Below, piece by piece: positions 1-8,139 of a stretch of 64,000 nucleotides of DNA. The stretch's first letter is position 1. Every line of letters starts with the position of its first letter. The notes beneath the pieces were generated by a model. That model did no database searches and was not told the DNA's origin. It worked only from the letters and a program-made list of their open reading frames with translations. Position numbers and translations under genes: made by a program. This DNA comes from AEGEAN-183 sp964614345 (GTDB taxonomy: Bacteria; Pseudomonadota; Gammaproteobacteria; Magnimaribacterales; Magnimaribacteraceae). The DNA lies in assembly GCA_964614345.1 (NCBI GenBank), contig CAZTLP010000004.1, positions 1 to 64,000 of the forward strand. The letters are read 5' to 3'.

Positions 1-913
1 CTATGGCCTCTTTGGTAGTTCTTTCTGCACACCATGCTGACATTCTTTGGCTAATCAATTCAGAATTGTTACCTCTACTTAAATCATCCTTAAATCTTTG
101 ATCTTCAAGCCATTGACTCTCTCCAATTAAGTTAACCCACCTTTCAAATAAAGGCTGACCAACAGTTGCTATCAAAATCCAACCATCTTTTGTTTTGAAT
201 GTATCTGATGGAGCAGCAGTTTGACCTCTATTAAAAGTAGCTTCTCGATTTACATTTAATAGTTCCTGTTCAATGACTAATCCATTGGTCATTGTAAGGG
301 CAGTTGCCAAAAGTGAAGTCTGCACCCTTTGACCTTTTCCTGTCTTCTCTCTCTCCATCAAAGCCATGCAAGTCCCAAAAGCTGCAAGAGAGGCACTACA
401 AAAATCTACATATGGGGCATAGTTCTTTGTAGGAAGGTCTGGGCTGCCTGTCATATCCATTGAACCAGACATGGCTTGAGCTACCCCATCAAAACCAACT
501 CTGTCAGCATATGGGCCAGAAGTTCCAAAGGCAGTGTTAGAAGTAAGGATAATTTTTGGATTTACCTTGGATAGGGAATCAAAATCTAAACCCATCGCTT
601 CTAAAGTCTTTTCAGGAAGGTTAGCAATAACAACATCTGCTGTTTTAGTAAGTTTAGCTATTATCTCTTTACCTTCTGGCTTCATAGGATTTAAAGTAAA
701 ACCCAGCTTATTTCTATTCATTTGTAGAAACATTGAGCCATCTTCTTCATCCGAAACAGGAGTGGTGAATCTGTCTTCACTACCTTTCACCCTCTCAACT
801 CTAATAACCTCTGCACCGAAATCAGAAAGCAGGGCACCACAAAAAGGGCCTGCTATATATCTACCAAAATCCAGAACTCTGTAGCCCTTAAGAATTTCTT
901 TTTGTTCAGACAT
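1..913 (-). CDS. CaiB/BaiF (class III) CoA-transferase, 3' end cut off by window edge
   Basis: Reading the minus strand from an ATG at 913 gives about 304 residues with no stop before the edge, so the C-terminus is missing. The start (MSEQKEILKGYRVLDFGRY) and the following SDFGAEVIRVE and GKGQRVQTSLLATAL segments are typical of the formyl-CoA transferase/CaiB family, which moves CoA between carboxylic acids. Where the family usually has Asp (V-D-x-S-L) this protein reads V-Q-T-S-L, so the classical acyl-aspartate nucleophile may be absent. The ATG overlaps the last 8 bases of the upstream esterase gene, suggesting translational coupling. The substrate cannot be told from sequence. Confidence 0.85.
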   Translation of the reverse strand, partial: MSEQKEILKGYRVLDFGRYIAGPFCGALLSDFGAEVIRVERVKGSEDRFTTPVSDEEDGSMFLQMNRNKLGFTLNPMKPEGKEIIAKLTKTADVVIANLPEKTLEAMGLDFDSLSKVNPKIILTSNTAFGTSGPYADRVGFDGVAQAMSGSMDMTGSPDLPTKNYAPYVDFCSASLAAFGTCMALMEREKTGKGQRVQTSLLATALTMTNGLVIEQELLNVNREATFNRGQTAAPSDTFKTKDGWILIATVGQPLFERWVNLIGESQWLEDQRFKDDLSRGNNSELISQRMSAWCAERTTKEAI

Positions 914-2000
914 TATCTCTCCTATGTTTATTGAAGAATTCCCAAATTAGTTCATTACCCCAATTTATTTCTTTGCCGTTATTATCAATACATTCATTTT
1001 GATTGGGCATACTTTCACTTTGCTCTTCAGATCTGCAATAGCCCACACCTGGTTTTTGTCCTGGCCAAGCATGTCCTCCATTTGGAACCAGGCAATTTGT
1101 TACTTCTAAAGTTTTTCCTTGATCACACTTAATTCTTGAATTACAAACAAGGTTATTATTTTTTCCAGTTAATAAGTCAGCATTAACTATTTCTTTTGAG
1201 CAACCCATACTTTCAGCCCATTTATTAAAGGATACTTCCGGTTTCTCATAAAACCAACCATCGGCTGAAACATCTCCGTTTATTGGAGTTACTGTGTCTT
1301 TATCACCATACACTTGAAGATAAGAGACCGGACTTCTTGGGATACAACTTCTGTCACGAGGTATAGATCCACTAATAGAAGCTACAGCAGCTAATATTTC
1401 AGGGTGAGAGCACGCAAATCTATGAGCCATAGCTCCACCATTACTAATACCTGAGAGATATACTCTAGACCTGTCTACAGAGTAATTTTCTGTAACTTCT
1501 TCCATCACTTTCTTAATAAATCCAATGTCGTCGTAACATCCTGTCCAAGCACAATGGCTGTATTCTTTACATTCTTTTGGTCTTGGATATTCACCTCTTG
1601 ATTTAGTACAAATTGGCCTTTCTCCTTCTCTTGGCGGAGCATTGCTTTCCAAGTCATTCCATGAGCTGACAAAAAAAGGTATTCCATTTGCCTTACCCCA
1701 GAAGTTAACACCCTGAGGATAAACCGCTATGTAATTTCGGTATTCAGCGTGCAAGTTCATCCCCTTAGTTGTTTCTTTCTCGAAGCCACTGGCTGTTCCT
1801 GTGTATCCATGTAATCCAACTAGTAATGGAAGTTCTTCTTCAGAGGTATAGCTTGTTGGCAAAAAAATTAAGTATTCCCTATCTATGCCTTGCCAGAGTA
1901 TAGTTTTCTTTACGAAATTTTCACTGGTATTAGTTTTTACACAGGAACTCAAAATACAGATAAAGATAGAAAGCAGTAATATTTTTATTCTTACATTCAT
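906..2000 (-). CDS. Secreted lipoprotein esterase of the PHB-depolymerase / LpqC type
   Basis: An alpha/beta hydrolase of 364 residues. The N-terminus is a lipoprotein signal with a cysteine in ICILSSC, so the enzyme is probably anchored in the outer membrane or periplasm. The nucleophile elbow GISNGG, an acid-loop region YGDKDTVTP and a late NGGHAWPG histidine motif match the COG3509 poly(3-hydroxybutyrate) depolymerase/feruloyl-esterase-like family. Many cysteines fit a disulfide-bonded exported protein. ATG at 2000 is preferred over an in-frame TTG two codons upstream. It is co-directional and overlaps the CoA-transferase gene, so ester cleavage followed by CoA activation is a possible but unproven link. 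Confidence 0.8.
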   Translation of the reverse strand: MNVRIKILLLSIFICILSSCVKTNTSENFVKKTILWQGIDREYLIFLPTSYTSEEELPLLVGLHGYTGTASGFEKETTKGMNLHAEYRNYIAVYPQGVNFWGKANGIPFFVSSWNDLESNAPPREGERPICTKSRGEYPRPKECKEYSHCAWTGCYDDIGFIKKVMEEVTENYSVDRSRVYLSGISNGGAMAHRFACSHPEILAAVASISGSIPRDRSCIPRSPVSYLQVYGDKDTVTPINGDVSADGWFYEKPEVSFNKWAESMGCSKEIVNADLLTGKNNNLVCNSRIKCDQGKTLEVTNCLVPNGGHAWPGQKPGVGYCRSEEQSESMPNQNECIDNNGKEINWGNELIWEFFNKHRRDNV

Positions 2001-2021
2001 GATCAATTATCTTCTTTGAAG

Positions 2022-2029
2022 ATTATAAT
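2022..2029. promoter_or_regulatory. Palindromic -10 element (ATTATAAT) between divergent genes
   Basis: The short gap between the esterase (minus) and thioesterase (plus) contains ATTATAAT. This is its own reverse complement, so it offers TATAAT on both strands. On the plus strand the predicted transcription start falls only a couple of bases before the ATG at 2038, implying a leaderless or nearly leaderless mRNA. No good -35 is visible on either side. Confidence 0.45.
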
Positions 2030-2037
2030 GAACTTCT

Positions 2038-2445
2038 ATGAGTAAAACAGAAATACCTCCAGAGGGTTATAAAGCATTTAATATTTCGCAACCTCATATA
2101 GATCACTTAGGTCCTGGTTTTTATAAAAAAGAAGATGATGACCAATTAGTTCTCGGTTTTTATGTTAGAGAAGAGCATTTAAATGGTTATGGTTCAGCAC
2201 ATGGTGGCATGCTAATGGCAGTGGCTGACTTTACTTTGGCTACTTCAGCTATGAGAAATTCAGATAGGCCAGTAACAACCGTTAGTTTTCATTCTGAATT
2301 TATTAGTCCAGCGCCCTTAGGGTCTTTATTAGAAGTAAGAGCTAAGGTTACCAAAAAAGGAAAAACCCTGGCATTTTCTAAAGGTAATATTAAAGTTGGT
2401 GATGAAGTAATTTTAAATTTTGGAGGAGTATTAAAAATACTGTAG
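2038..2445 (+). CDS. PaaI-type hotdog-fold acyl-CoA thioesterase
   Basis: A 135-residue single-domain hotdog protein. The GSAHGGMLMAVADF segment (around residues 56-69) is the hallmark of PaaI/YdiI-like thioesterases, in which HGG sits at the start of the hot-dog helix and an acidic residue acts in catalysis. The family hydrolyses acyl-CoA or aryl-CoA thioesters in the cytoplasm. It lies 3 bases before the next gene on the same strand and appears to form a two-gene unit with it. The mRNA may be leaderless. The acyl substrate is not predictable from sequence. Confidence 0.85.
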   Translation: MSKTEIPPEGYKAFNISQPHIDHLGPGFYKKEDDDQLVLGFYVREEHLNGYGSAHGGMLMAVADFTLATSAMRNSDRPVTTVSFHSEFISPAPLGSLLEVRAKVTKKGKTLAFSKGNIKVGDEVILNFGGVLKIL

Positions 2446-2448
2446 TTC

Positions 2449-3648
2449 ATGAGTAAAGATCTGGATATTGTTGTTTATGGTGCTACCGGATTCACTGGAA
2501 AGTTATGTGTTAAATACTTAACCGAAAAAGCTAAAGATCTTAATTGGGCAATAGCTGGAAGAGATAAAACTAAGTTGTCCCAAGTAGCTATAAGGTATTA
2601 TCCAATAATTGAGAGATTAGTGGCCGATGGTGATGATGAAGAGGCACTGGATTTAATTACTAAAAGAACCAAAGTAATAATTTCCACAGCTGGTCCATTT
2701 CATAGATATGGTTCAAAACTAGTTGCTTCATGTATTAAAAATTCTACTCACTATGTGGATATAACTGGAGAAACCTTTTGGATTAAAGAGATGATAGATA
2801 AGCATCATTCCGAGGCAGTAACCAACGGAGTAAGAATAATACCTTCCTGTGGTTATGATTCCCTTCCTTCGGATTTGGGAGTTTTCTTCGCTGCTAAGAC
2901 GCTCCAAAAACCCATTAAAAGGATTGAATCTTTTCATACAGGGCAGGGAGGAGCCTCAGGCGGCACAATTGAAACAGGGTTTTCAATGGGAGATTTAAAT
3001 CTAGGTAAACAAATGCAAGATCCCTTTTTATTGAATCCTGAAGACTCTGTAACTCCTGAACAAAGAAGTCTGAGCTCTGACAAAGTAAAAATAAAGAAAA
3101 ATAACCTCATTAATGCTTGGACAGGTCGTTTCATCATGGCCACCATGAATACAAGGGTAGTTAGGAGAAGTGCTGCTTTACTCGAAGCAAGGCAAGAAAC
3201 CTATGGAGTCGATTTTACTTATCAAGAACATGCTTTTTATCAGAAGTATCTCAATGCTTTCTTAGTATCTTTTGGCACTATATTTTCAATGATAATCATT
3301 GCGACTCCTCTTAGAAAATTTGTAAGAAGGTTTTTACCTAAACCGGGAGAAGGACCTAGCGAGGAAACTATGCGCAAAGGTTTCTTTGATTGTTTATATA
3401 CAGTGGAAGCAGAGGATGGTTCTATCAGTATTTTCAGAATGCACGGAAAAGGAGATCCAGGTTACAGAGTTACTTCAAAGTTTGTTTGTGAAAGTGCTCT
3501 TACTCTCATCCATTGCGAAGATGATTTACCTGGAGGAAAGGATTACGGTGGTCTCTTAACTCCCGCTTCAGGTCTGGGACAACCTCTGATAGAAAGATTA
3601 TCAAAGGCCGGGATATTCTTCGAAGGTCCTTTAGACAAATCAGATTAG
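2449..3648 (+). CDS. Saccharopine-dehydrogenase-like / trans-acting enoyl reductase family protein
   Basis: A 399-residue protein opening with a Rossmann nucleotide-binding motif (VVYGATGFTGKL). STAGPF and SCGYDSLPSDLG segments follow, typical of the family that includes mycobacterial trans-acting enoyl reductases and saccharopine-dehydrogenase-like oxidoreductases. A hydrophobic stretch near residues 270-290 (FGTIFSMIIIATPL) matches the membrane-associating middle part seen in these proteins. It probably uses NAD(P)H on a lipid-linked or acyl substrate. Its position directly after a thioesterase gene fits a role in acyl metabolism, but the reaction is not established. Confidence 0.75.
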   Translation: MSKDLDIVVYGATGFTGKLCVKYLTEKAKDLNWAIAGRDKTKLSQVAIRYYPIIERLVADGDDEEALDLITKRTKVIISTAGPFHRYGSKLVASCIKNSTHYVDITGETFWIKEMIDKHHSEAVTNGVRIIPSCGYDSLPSDLGVFFAAKTLQKPIKRIESFHTGQGGASGGTIETGFSMGDLNLGKQMQDPFLLNPEDSVTPEQRSLSSDKVKIKKNNLINAWTGRFIMATMNTRVVRRSAALLEARQETYGVDFTYQEHAFYQKYLNAFLVSFGTIFSMIIIATPLRKFVRRFLPKPGEGPSEETMRKGFFDCLYTVEAEDGSISIFRMHGKGDPGYRVTSKFVCESALTLIHCEDDLPGGKDYGGLLTPASGLGQPLIERLSKAGIFFEGPLDKSD

Positions 3649-3654
3649 ATTTTT

Positions 3655-4920
3655 TTATTTTTTGGGAAGTTTAAATACTCTTAACTTCTTCTTTAAAAGT
3701 CTGTTTTTTAAATTTGCTGTAATTGGGATTCCATTCTTATAAGGGGGGTAGGCCTCTCCTTGAATGAGGGGGCTTAAATATTTTTTACATGACCCTGTAA
3801 TACCAAAACCATCTTTTGTTATAAAACTTCTTGGCATCTTCTTTTCTTTATTAGCAACTCTACTGAGAGCAACTTTATCTATCTCCCAAGAATATTTTTT
3901 TGTTTTTTTTCTTTTTATAATTGGCATTACGGCATTTTGACCCCTAAGCACGAATTCAATTGCTGCTTGTCCTACTGAATAGGCTTGTTCTAAGTCTGTT
4001 AGTGAAGCAATATGTCGAGCAGATCTTTGAAGGTAGTCTGATACTGCCCAATGATATTTATAACCTAAAGAAGAATGTATTATTGAAGCTATTTGAGGGG
4101 CTACACCCCCCAGTTGCTTATGACCAAAAGCATCTTTAGTACCTGCGTCTGATAAGAAGTTACCTTTACTATCTTGTACTCCTTCAGACACAACTATGAC
4201 GCAATAACCCTGCTTTCTAACTGTTGTTTTAACTTTAGAAAGCATCTTTTTTTGATTAAAGGGTATTTCTGGAAAAAGAATTATATGTGGAGGGTCTGTT
4301 TGTTTTTCTTGAGCTAAGCCTGAAGCTGCTGCTATCCAACCCGCATGTCTACCCATTACTTCCAGAATAAAAACTTTAGTGGAGGTTTCAGCCATGCTTG
4401 CTACATCAAGAGCTGCCTCTTTAGTTGAAATTGCAATGTATTTAGCTACTGAACCAAAACCAGGGCAGTTATCAGTAAAGGGAATATCATTATCAACTGT
4501 TTTTGGTATGCCAATGCATTGAACAGGAAATCCCATATCTTGGGTGAAATTAGCAATCTTATTAGCCGTATCTTGTGAATCTCCTCCTCCGTTATAAAAG
4601 AAGTGACCAATATTATGGGCTACAAAAATATCTAATAATCGTTTGTATTCATTATTGTTGATTTCAGGATCTTGGAGTTTATATCTGCACGAACCGAAAG
4701 CTCCTCCTGGTGTATGCTTTAACTTAGCTATTTCTTTATCGGATTCTAAGCTGGTATCAATGAGCTCTTCGTTAAGCGCTCCAAGAATGCCATTTTTAGC
4801 AGCAAAAATTTTACCTATTCTTTTTGATTTTCTGCCTGCTTCTATTACGCCTGCTGCAGTTGCATTTATGACTGCAGTTACTCCACCTGATTGGGCATAT
4901 AGAACATTTCTATTCTTCAT
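3655..4920 (-). CDS. pfp: PPi-dependent 6-phosphofructokinase
   Basis: Phosphorylates fructose-6-phosphate, predicted to use pyrophosphate instead of ATP. The 421-residue protein begins with a short leader and YAQSGGVTAVINA. It carries GGGDSQDT, where the second acidic position of the ATP-type GGDGS is altered as in PPi enzymes, PKTVDNDI with the lysine diagnostic of PPi-PFKs, and the substrate-binding EVMGRHAGW. The length fits the clade II PPi enzymes. It is monocistronic on the minus strand, convergent with the enoyl-reductase gene and divergent from mpl. A PPi-linked, reversible step would suit a low-energy streamlined metabolism. Confidence 0.9.
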   Translation of the reverse strand: MKNRNVLYAQSGGVTAVINATAAGVIEAGRKSKRIGKIFAAKNGILGALNEELIDTSLESDKEIAKLKHTPGGAFGSCRYKLQDPEINNNEYKRLLDIFVAHNIGHFFYNGGGDSQDTANKIANFTQDMGFPVQCIGIPKTVDNDIPFTDNCPGFGSVAKYIAISTKEAALDVASMAETSTKVFILEVMGRHAGWIAAASGLAQEKQTDPPHIILFPEIPFNQKKMLSKVKTTVRKQGYCVIVVSEGVQDSKGNFLSDAGTKDAFGHKQLGGVAPQIASIIHSSLGYKYHWAVSDYLQRSARHIASLTDLEQAYSVGQAAIEFVLRGQNAVMPIIKRKKTKKYSWEIDKVALSRVANKEKKMPRSFITKDGFGITGSCKKYLSPLIQGEAYPPYKNGIPITANLKNRLLKKKLRVFKLPKK

Positions 4921-4970
4921 AAGTGCGATGTTACTTAAATCTTGACCAAGAGGGAATTAAACGAGATGGG

Positions 4971-4976
4971 TATAAT
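4971..4976 (+). promoter_or_regulatory. TATAAT -10 box immediately upstream of mpl
   Basis: A consensus TATAAT lies 6 bases before the mpl ATG at 4983. A start 6-7 bases after the box would fall at the A of the start codon, predicting a leaderless transcript. TTGACC at 4943-4948 is a possible -35 but is spaced 22 bases away, too far for a standard promoter. Confidence 0.45.
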
Positions 4977-4982
4977 TAAAAT

Positions 4983-6335
4983 ATGTCAGTTAAAAAGATT
5001 CATATATTAGGTATCTGTGGAACCTTTATGGGCAGTCTAGCCCTGCTTGCAAGGGAATTAGGGTTCGAAGTTTCAGGTTGTGATGAAAATGTTTATCCAC
5101 CAATGTCGGACCTGCTAGAAGAACAAAACATAAAGGTAAATCAAGGTTATAAGAAGACCGACTTACCTGAAGCTGACCTTTATTTGATAGGCAATGTAAT
5201 TTCCAGAGGAAATGAATCTATTGAATACATATTAGATTCAAAATTACCTCATACTTCTGGCCCAGCATGGCTATCAGAGAATATTCTTCAAAATCGAAGA
5301 GTTATCGCCGTCTCCGGAACCCATGGAAAAACTTCCACCACAGCAATGCTAACCTGGATACTTGTTAATTTAGGGCTTGACCCTGGTTTTTTAATTGCTG
5401 GCAGACCTAAGGACTTTTCTGTCTCAGCTAAATTAGGCAAAGGTGAGATTTTCGTAATTGAAGCGGACGAATACGACACAGCTTTTTTTGATAAACGAGC
5501 AAAATTCATTCACTACAATCCTGAAGTCTTGATCATTAATAATTTGGAGTTTGACCATGCAGACATATATAGAAATTTAGCAGAAATTCAAAAACAATTT
5601 CATAACTTGATTAGGACAATGTCTTCTGAAGATTGCATAGTACTTCCTTCAGATGATAAGAACATTAAAACATTATTGGATTCGGGAATGTGGAGTAAAA
5701 AATCAGAATTTGGTTCTAATAGAAAAAATTTGAATTACTTTGAAGCTATTAAAAAGGATCACTCTTCACTTAGGTTTTTTATAAATAAAGAGAAAGCCGA
5801 AATAGATTGGAATCTGTTAGGTGAGCATAATGCAAGAAATGCAATGGCAGCTCTATTAGCACTGCATCACTTTGATATAGCTATATCTGATTCGGCTAAG
5901 TGTTTAGAAACATTCTCTGGAGTCAAAAGAAGACTAGAGACAATTATAGATCGAGAGGAACTCAAACTATTTGACGACTTTGCTCATCATCCTACTGCAA
6001 TAGAGGAGACCTTGAGGGGTTTAAGGTCTCGCTATAAAGAAAATAGAATAATTGCTTTGATAGAAATCAGGTCAAATACTATGAAATCAGGACTGCATGA
6101 CACACGTCTACTTAGTGCAACAAGTGAAGCGGATCTAGTTTTTTGGAAGGGACCAGATGAAAATCAGTTAAGAAATTTAGTTAACCAAACACCTAAAAAC
6201 CACAATATTATGGATTCAGTCGACCTTTTCGCTGACAAACTAAAAAGTTCTGTTACTAATGAAGGAGATGTAATTGTTATGATGTCAAATGGGAGTTTTG
6301 ATGGACTTGCAGATCTTTTAAAATCAAAACTATAA
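4983..6335 (+). CDS. mpl: UDP-MurNAc:L-Ala-gamma-D-Glu-meso-DAP ligase (murein tripeptide ligase)
   Basis: Recycles peptidoglycan by joining the salvaged tripeptide L-Ala-D-Glu-mDAP to UDP-N-acetylmuramate in the cytoplasm, using ATP. The 450-residue Mur-ligase-family protein opens with HILGICGTFMGSLA, which is characteristic of Mpl and not MurC. It has the ATP P-loop GTHGKTSTTAM around residues 111-121, EADEYDTAFFDKR, and a C-terminal domain with DFAHHPTAIEETL. The length matches E. coli Mpl (about 457). It precedes a dipeptidase gene by 4 bases, so the pair may handle cell-wall peptide salvage. Confidence 0.95.
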   Translation: MSVKKIHILGICGTFMGSLALLARELGFEVSGCDENVYPPMSDLLEEQNIKVNQGYKKTDLPEADLYLIGNVISRGNESIEYILDSKLPHTSGPAWLSENILQNRRVIAVSGTHGKTSTTAMLTWILVNLGLDPGFLIAGRPKDFSVSAKLGKGEIFVIEADEYDTAFFDKRAKFIHYNPEVLIINNLEFDHADIYRNLAEIQKQFHNLIRTMSSEDCIVLPSDDKNIKTLLDSGMWSKKSEFGSNRKNLNYFEAIKKDHSSLRFFINKEKAEIDWNLLGEHNARNAMAALLALHHFDIAISDSAKCLETFSGVKRRLETIIDREELKLFDDFAHHPTAIEETLRGLRSRYKENRIIALIEIRSNTMKSGLHDTRLLSATSEADLVFWKGPDENQLRNLVNQTPKNHNIMDSVDLFADKLKSSVTNEGDVIVMMSNGSFDGLADLLKSKL

Positions 6336-6339
6336 GTAT

Positions 6340-7542
6340 ATGAAACCTCTTTTTTTAATTTGCATAATCCTATTTTTTCAATCTTGTACTGAAAGTAAAA
6401 AAGATTTTGATGCAGAACTGATAGCACAAGATTCGTTAATATTAGATTCCCATATAGATGTCCCTTATCGTCTTTGGCGGCAGCACATGGAAGGCCGAGA
6501 GATAGACGATATATCAGGTTCTACTGATGGAGATTTTGATTTTATAAGAGCAAGAAAAGGAGGCCTTAATGTCCCATTCTTCTCAATATATTTACCAGCG
6601 AGTACCCAAGAAGATGGAACCGCTCACAAAATGGCTAATGAATTAATTGATATGGTAGAAGACATAGTCACTCTTCATCCAGAAAAGTTTATTTTAATCA
6701 ATTCTGTAGCTGACCTTGTTTCAATTACTAACAAAAATATAGTTGGTATAGCCTTGGGTATGGAAAATGGAGCACCCATTCAGGGCGATCTCTCAAGGGT
6801 CCAGTATTACTTTGATAGAGGTATACGTTATATAACTTTGACTCATTCAAAGACCAACCATATAAGCGATTCTTCTTATGATGAGAGTATTCAATGGCAT
6901 GGTTTGAGTGAATTTGGTAAGAGCCTCATTAAGGAGATGAATAAAGTTGGCATCATGGTAGATATCTCTCATGTAAACGATGAAGCTTTTTATCAAGCTA
7001 TCGAAATTAGTCAGGTGCCAGTGATAGCAAGCCATTCTTCTTTGAGATACTTTACCCCTGGGTTTGAAAGGAATGTTGATGATGCCATGTTAAGTAAATT
7101 GGCTGAAAAAGGCGGTGTTATACAAATTAATTTTGGAAGTAGTTTTATCAGCAAAAGACCTCAAGATTATTCAGTCAAAATGAATAGCTTCTTGGAATCA
7201 AGGTTGGGTAAAAATTTACAAGAAGTCTCTGAACAAGATATCAGAGAAACTAGAAATGAGTTCATGGCAATCAACCCTTATCCTTATGCAAGTTTAGATG
7301 AAGTGCTCGATCATTTTGACAGAGTTGTAAAGTTAGTAGGAATAGACCATGTAGGGATAGGCTCTGATTATGATGGGGTGGGTGATACTCTTCCTGTAGG
7401 TCTAAAAGATGTTTCAACTTACCCGGTTCTAATTCAGGGCTTATTAGGCAGGGGTTATAGTCAGAAAGATATTCAAAAGATTTTAGGGGGCAATCTAATC
7501 AGAGTGTGGAAAGAAGTTGAAGAATATGCGGGAAGAAACTAA
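6340..7542 (+). CDS. Membrane dipeptidase (peptidase M19), lipoprotein
   Basis: A zinc dipeptidase of the renal-dipeptidase family, 400 residues. A short signal peptide ends in FFQSC, a lipobox, so it is likely an outer-membrane or periplasmic lipoprotein. The amidohydrolase-type metal ligands are visible: DSHIDVP (HxD), the bridging glutamate in GMENGAP, and later histidines in DISHVND and IASHSS. DHVGIGSDYDGV is a family signature. M19 enzymes cleave dipeptides, often with a D-residue at the C-terminal side. Placement right after mpl suggests a link with peptidoglycan peptide turnover, though general peptide scavenging is equally possible. Confidence 0.88.
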   Translation: MKPLFLICIILFFQSCTESKKDFDAELIAQDSLILDSHIDVPYRLWRQHMEGREIDDISGSTDGDFDFIRARKGGLNVPFFSIYLPASTQEDGTAHKMANELIDMVEDIVTLHPEKFILINSVADLVSITNKNIVGIALGMENGAPIQGDLSRVQYYFDRGIRYITLTHSKTNHISDSSYDESIQWHGLSEFGKSLIKEMNKVGIMVDISHVNDEAFYQAIEISQVPVIASHSSLRYFTPGFERNVDDAMLSKLAEKGGVIQINFGSSFISKRPQDYSVKMNSFLESRLGKNLQEVSEQDIRETRNEFMAINPYPYASLDEVLDHFDRVVKLVGIDHVGIGSDYDGVGDTLPVGLKDVSTYPVLIQGLLGRGYSQKDIQKILGGNLIRVWKEVEEYAGRN

Positions 7543-8134
7543 TTTATCAAAAGAAAACCCTATCTTTCCTTTGACAGTTAATGTCCTCCCTGGGGGGTAT
7601 TTGCCTTTACAAATCTTTGAACCAAGATATTTAGACATGGTTAAACGATGTATGAGTCAAGAAGTAGGATTTTGCATTGTTCTCATGAGAGGTCAAAGCG
7701 AATCAAAAACTACAAATTTACCTGATCATTCACCTATAGGCACATATGTTGAAATTGTTGACTTTAATCAACTTGAAAATGGTCTTTTAGGTATAACCGT
7801 TCAAGGGCAATATCGAATTAAAATATTAGATAGAAAAGTTCAGGAAGATGGACTAATTATTGCAGACACAATAGAAGAGCCGGAAGAAGAAGAATCAGTA
7901 TCATTAGAACCTCAATATGAAAATATATGGAGAATACTTAGAGAAATTTCAGACCATCCAGAAATAAAGAAGCTTCAATTAGTTATTGATTTTGATAACT
8001 CTTCAAGTGTTGCTTACAGTTTGGCGAGCCTTTTACCCCTTACACCTCCAGAAAGACAAAATATACTGGAGTTCCAATCCAATGTGGATAGATTTGACCA
8101 TCTAAATAAAATAGTTAAACAGCTAGGAGGTTAG
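7526..8134 (+). CDS. LON-domain (Lon N-terminal substrate-binding) protein
   Basis: A stand-alone copy of the N-terminal domain of Lon, about 202 residues, with no ATPase or protease part. The opening IFPLTVNVLPGGYLPLQIFE and RYLDMVKRCM match the family, and the ILDRKVQEDGL segment is where the PUA-like fold ends; the C-terminal third is helical. The function of these free LON-domain proteins is unknown in bacteria. ATG at 7526 is preferred over a TTG three codons upstream. The start overlaps the end of the dipeptidase gene by 17 bases, so the two are probably co-translated. Confidence 0.85.
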   Translation: MREETNLSKENPIFPLTVNVLPGGYLPLQIFEPRYLDMVKRCMSQEVGFCIVLMRGQSESKTTNLPDHSPIGTYVEIVDFNQLENGLLGITVQGQYRIKILDRKVQEDGLIIADTIEEPEEEESVSLEPQYENIWRILREISDHPEIKKLQLVIDFDNSSSVAYSLASLLPLTPPERQNILEFQSNVDRFDHLNKIVKQLGG

Positions 8135-8139
8135 CCTTA

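Noticed and set aside
534..884. A 116-codon plus-strand frame near the left edge
   Set aside because: Lies opposite the CaiB-type gene whose conserved motifs are clear on the minus strand.
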